Source: Linderina pennispora
Lineage: Eukaryota; Kickxellomycota; Kickxellomycetes; Kickxellales; Kickxellaceae
NCBI RefSeq assembly: GCF_002104995.1
Contig: NW_024468257.1
Coordinates: forward strand, 248,001 to 312,000
Direction: 5' to 3'
DNA length: 64,000 bases
The notes under the pieces: generated by a model
Database searches by the model: none
What the model saw: only the letters and a program-made list of their open reading frames with translations
Told to the model about the DNA's origin: nothing
Shown here: positions 61,560-64,000 of the stretch, piece by piece
Position numbering within the stretch: position 1 is the first letter of the stretch
Layout: every line of letters starts with the position of its first letter
Program-made: the position numbers and the translations under genes

Positions 61560-61994
61560 TCATACAGGCTTGGGGCTAGCCACGCCGGTCTTGTCCTTGA
61601 TGAACGACGCCATGTCCTTCGCCGTGCGCAACCGGTCGTACTTGATTGTGCGCTTGCCATTGTCGGCAAGCAGGAGAATGGTCGGGTAGGCGTGGACGTC
61701 GAATTTATGCGACAGATCGCGATCGCGGCTCGAGTCGACTGTCGCTATCCTGACGTCATGACTGCCCTCGAAGCCGGCCGCCAGTTTGCCGTACTCGGGC
61801 GCCATTTTATTGCAGTAAACACATGACGGCGTATGGAACAGCACCATGATGTTCCTGGTGCCCTGCAGCGCACGATCAAACTCATCGCCAGCTATCCGCA
61901 GCGCCTGGAGCTGCGGGTCGGATGCCGGCTCTGGTTTGTTGGTCGCGGCGCGTGCTACACCAAACAGAAAACACACAAGCAAGGTGTAACGCAT
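61560..61994 (-). CDS. Small secretory-pathway thioredoxin-fold protein (CVYC)
   Basis: A 144-residue protein with a signal peptide (MRYTLLVCFLFGVARA) and one thioredoxin domain. Visible are the active-site region NIMVLFHTPSCVYCNKMAPE with CVYC instead of the CGHC of PDI, RIATVDSSRDRDLSHKF, the cis-proline segment HAYPTILLL, and a final helix (DMASFIKDKTGV). There is no KDEL-type end and no membrane segment, so it may be secreted or held by partners. It is tandem upstream of the PDI gene. CxYC sites occur in reductase-like PDI relatives; direction of action is unknown. Single exon. Confidence 0.85.
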   Translation of the reverse strand: MRYTLLVCFLFGVARAATNKPEPASDPQLQALRIAGDEFDRALQGTRNIMVLFHTPSCVYCNKMAPEYGKLAAGFEGSHDVRIATVDSSRDRDLSHKFDVHAYPTILLLADNGKRTIKYDRLRTAKDMASFIKDKTGVASPKPV

Positions 61995-62116
61995 GTCGAC
62001 AAACGAACTAGCAGAAAAACAAATAAGAATGCGCTATTGAAAACATGCAATACACAAAAACGAGGGGCAGGCCTCTCGTTCTAATATTATCTCCAGGGGC
62101 AGAAGCCGAATGCCCT

Positions 62117-62836
62117 CTACATGGCAAATGAAACAGTCTTTTTAGGCTTGGCGGCGCCTGCCAGAGCATCGCTGCCACTGGACGCAATCTCATCGCTGTC
62201 CCATTCCCGGTTGATTGCGCTGAGCGTGCGGGACAGCCCAGCCTTGCCCGGAGACTTTTTGGCCTGCTTCTTCGCCCGCCGCTTCTGCATCGTCTTCTCC
62301 AGCAATTTGGCCTTCATATCGTCCTATATTCCACCACTTATTAGGTTCGTATATTGTGTGCGGAGGGAAATATCGTTGCGGAGGTTGGAGATGCAATATC
62401 CAAAACTTACCAGCTTCCGGCCGATCTTGCTTTTGCGCTCCATCGACTTCTTCTCCTTTTCCTTTGTCAACGACTTTACAACCTGCTGCCGCTTCATCTT
62501 CTTCTCGAGCCGCATCTCCTCGATGCCGCTGACCTGGCTGAGGATGCTGAGCATTGAATCCTAAGAATATTAACGTGTAGGTGGGTAAGCGAAAAAAGAT
62601 GAGAAAGATATTGTGGATAGCTGTGTGGACCGCGTCGCTGCCTAGGCACTAGTGCTTGGCGAGTGGGCTCTGCCAATGCAGAATATTTATGTGCAGCAGT
62701 GTCGTACCTTGGTTGCAAACTTTTTGCCCTTCTTTCCACTCTTCTTAATTCTGCCGGCTTCTGGTTTGTCAACTGGGGCCACACCAGCAGACTGATCTAC
62801 CGCTGCCTCCTCTATGCGCTTGTCCTCCTTTGCCAT
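62117..62836 (-). CDS. Small basic coiled-coil protein, three exons, function unknown
   Basis: 161 residues. Exon 1 is 62708-62836 (43 codons), exon 2 62411-62560 (50 codons), exon 3 62117-62323. Both introns (147 and 87 nt) are phase 0 with gtacga/gtaagt donors and tag acceptors. The sequence is Lys-rich: GRIKKSGKKGKKFATK, a helical EEMRLEKKMKRQQVVKSLTK, MQKRRAKKQAKKS, then NREWDSDEI and KPKKTVSFAM at the end. Composition suggests a nucleolar or ribosome-biogenesis factor, perhaps of the Alb1 or Slx9 type, but I cannot match it. KTVSF fits the RVxF docking motif for protein phosphatase 1 (inference). Confidence 0.7.
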
Positions 62837-64000
62837 TATTGTGTCTACGGGGGCGCTTTTGGTGTGTGTCAAGTGCTGGTAAACAAATGGAAAACAGAAA
62901 TACGGGGAAGAGGAGAGGGCAAGGCCTAGGAGCGTGAACGGAATGTGGACTGGTGCTTGTGCTAAAAATAATTGGCAGCTTACAAACTTTTGGTGATGTT
63001 GATTTTCATGCGATTGTCTGATTGGATCATCCTTGCAAGCGGGAGGCGTTGATCGGGATTAAGGTTTTTAGGGTGGTTCGCATTGGTGCCAACAATTGTG
63101 CTATTCGGGGAGGCAACAGATAAATGGCTACAAATAATCACAAATCCAGCAGTCAGACGGGGTAGCCTGGCACTGACAGCACAGTTTTGATGGCAGCTCC
63201 AGGCAAGGGGGCTTGGGTCGCCTTGTCTCTTGCCGAACTGCTATAGCTGGCAACCCGCTCGCGCTAGGAAGCAGGTTCATTATGAATCCATAATGTATAT
63301 CCACATGAAACTGTATAATGTCAAAACACTGCATGGTTTGGTTCACAACTGCATGCTATCTTACCGGCTATATATACTCATTAGCTGTCCATGCTTTGCT
63401 TTGTTGCTGAACTCTACATGAGATGTCTCATAGCATATTGACACCTTCCACAAGTATAACTACATATCGATAGCTAACAAACTACCAGTGCCCCAGCGGT
63501 TCAGGCATTGGATCAAGTAAAAAAAGTTGGAGTGACATAAGATATGGAATAAATTCCTCCTGCTACCCAATCATAGAGATCGATTTTTCGAAGCCAGTAC
63601 AACTACCTCCAGCAAAAACATGAATAGATCGGATTGAGACAGCGGCACGCTATGTACATATTGTTTCCGTTTACATTACGCTGCCATCGAAAATTTAGGA
63701 GCGGGTGAGGGATAGAGAGCAATAATTACAACTGCTAATGCATATCTGCCGCCTCCCAAGGTGGATTAAATGCTCAGTTTGGTGTCCTAATGGGAGGTGG
63801 CTGAAAAACAGCCTGAAGTATGGATAGAAGTGGTATGTATCACATAGCCTCTGGTATCCATGTGGCAGTAGTATTCGTTTTCACCATCAGATGCACTGCC
63901 ATGTAGGACCAAAAGCGAAGTCAGTGCCAGACTAAGAGTGTCTAGTGTAGAATCAAGGGAAAACCCCCTGATCATTGGTTCAATAAAGTCATTAAAACGA
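62837..64000. other. Intergenic, AT-rich right end
   Basis: No gene supportable in the last 1.16 kb. A 62-codon minus-strand frame at 63787-63975 has a hydrophobic stretch but no motif. The sequence becomes AT-rich with TATATA elements, like the accessory stretches at 12-17 kb. Confidence 0.5.

Noticed and set aside
63787-63975. 62-codon minus-strand frame with a hydrophobic stretch near the right edge
   Set aside because: No clear signal-peptide form, no motif, and AT-rich noncoding surroundings; too weak to list as a gene.

Overview
This window is nuclear DNA of a fungus, probably an early-diverging, non-Dikarya lineage such as Kickxellomycotina. That placement is inference. Fungal signs are a GH18 chitinase, an RTA1-family membrane protein, ORMDL, short GT-AG introns (mostly 64-222 nt, one of 539 nt) and compact divergent or convergent gene pairs. 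Signs against a yeast-type ascomycete are an Atg16 with a C-terminal WD40 region, an SMN protein with an intact YG box, an HROB-like OB-fold protein and a WW-MyTH4-RhoGAP protein. Coding DNA is GC-rich; the accessory stretches are AT-rich.

Layout. 0-11.7 kb is a dense housekeeping block: Atg16 (cut by the left edge), Ypt7/Rab7, Dsk2/ubiquilin, complex I NDUFA12, an EamA-type transporter, Dot1, the geranylgeranyltransferase-I beta subunit, a chitinase, a SERF protein and SMN. 11.7-17.9 kb is a repeat island. It holds a solo LTR, a gag-only retroelement whose two ends are inverted copies of one LTR, a tRNA-Glu(CTC) gene, two abutting LTR-like repeats and an AT-rich desert. 17.9-29.2 kb holds ORMDL, a gene-poor stretch, a RhoGAP, a Swi3/SMARCC subunit and an HSF-type factor. 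30.3-37.5 kb is a second accessory block: one intact P450 between two P450 pseudogenes, a solo LTR with target-site duplication, an RTA1-like protein and a 54-residue putative secreted peptide. 37.9-62.8 kb is housekeeping again: Trm7, HROB, an Mcp2/ADCK1-like UbiB kinase, PLPBP, glycogen phosphorylase, an A20/AN1 protein, a Ulp2-type SUMO protease, malonyl-CoA synthetase, an ankyrin protein, Eaf7, a KDEL-type PDI, a small thioredoxin-fold protein and a basic three-exon protein. The last ~1.1 kb holds no gene I can support.

Shared themes. Atg16 and Ypt7 (autophagosome formation and vacuole fusion) are neighbours. Dot1, Swi3 and Eaf7 are chromatin factors. The PDI and the thioredoxin-fold protein form an ER redox pair.

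A window-wide oddity is that seven conserved genes (Ypt7, Dsk2, NDUFA12, Swi3, Ulp2, malonyl-CoA synthetase, PDI) are broken by single-base frame slips. I count about 15, at least 13 of them one surplus base, often in a short G or C run. Long genes such as Dot1, glycogen phosphorylase and the P450 are clean. Insertion-type sequence errors are the likeliest cause, but this should be tested because the Ulp2 gene also carries an in-frame stop. The most unusual biological object is the inverted-LTR gag element at 12.9-14.5 kb.
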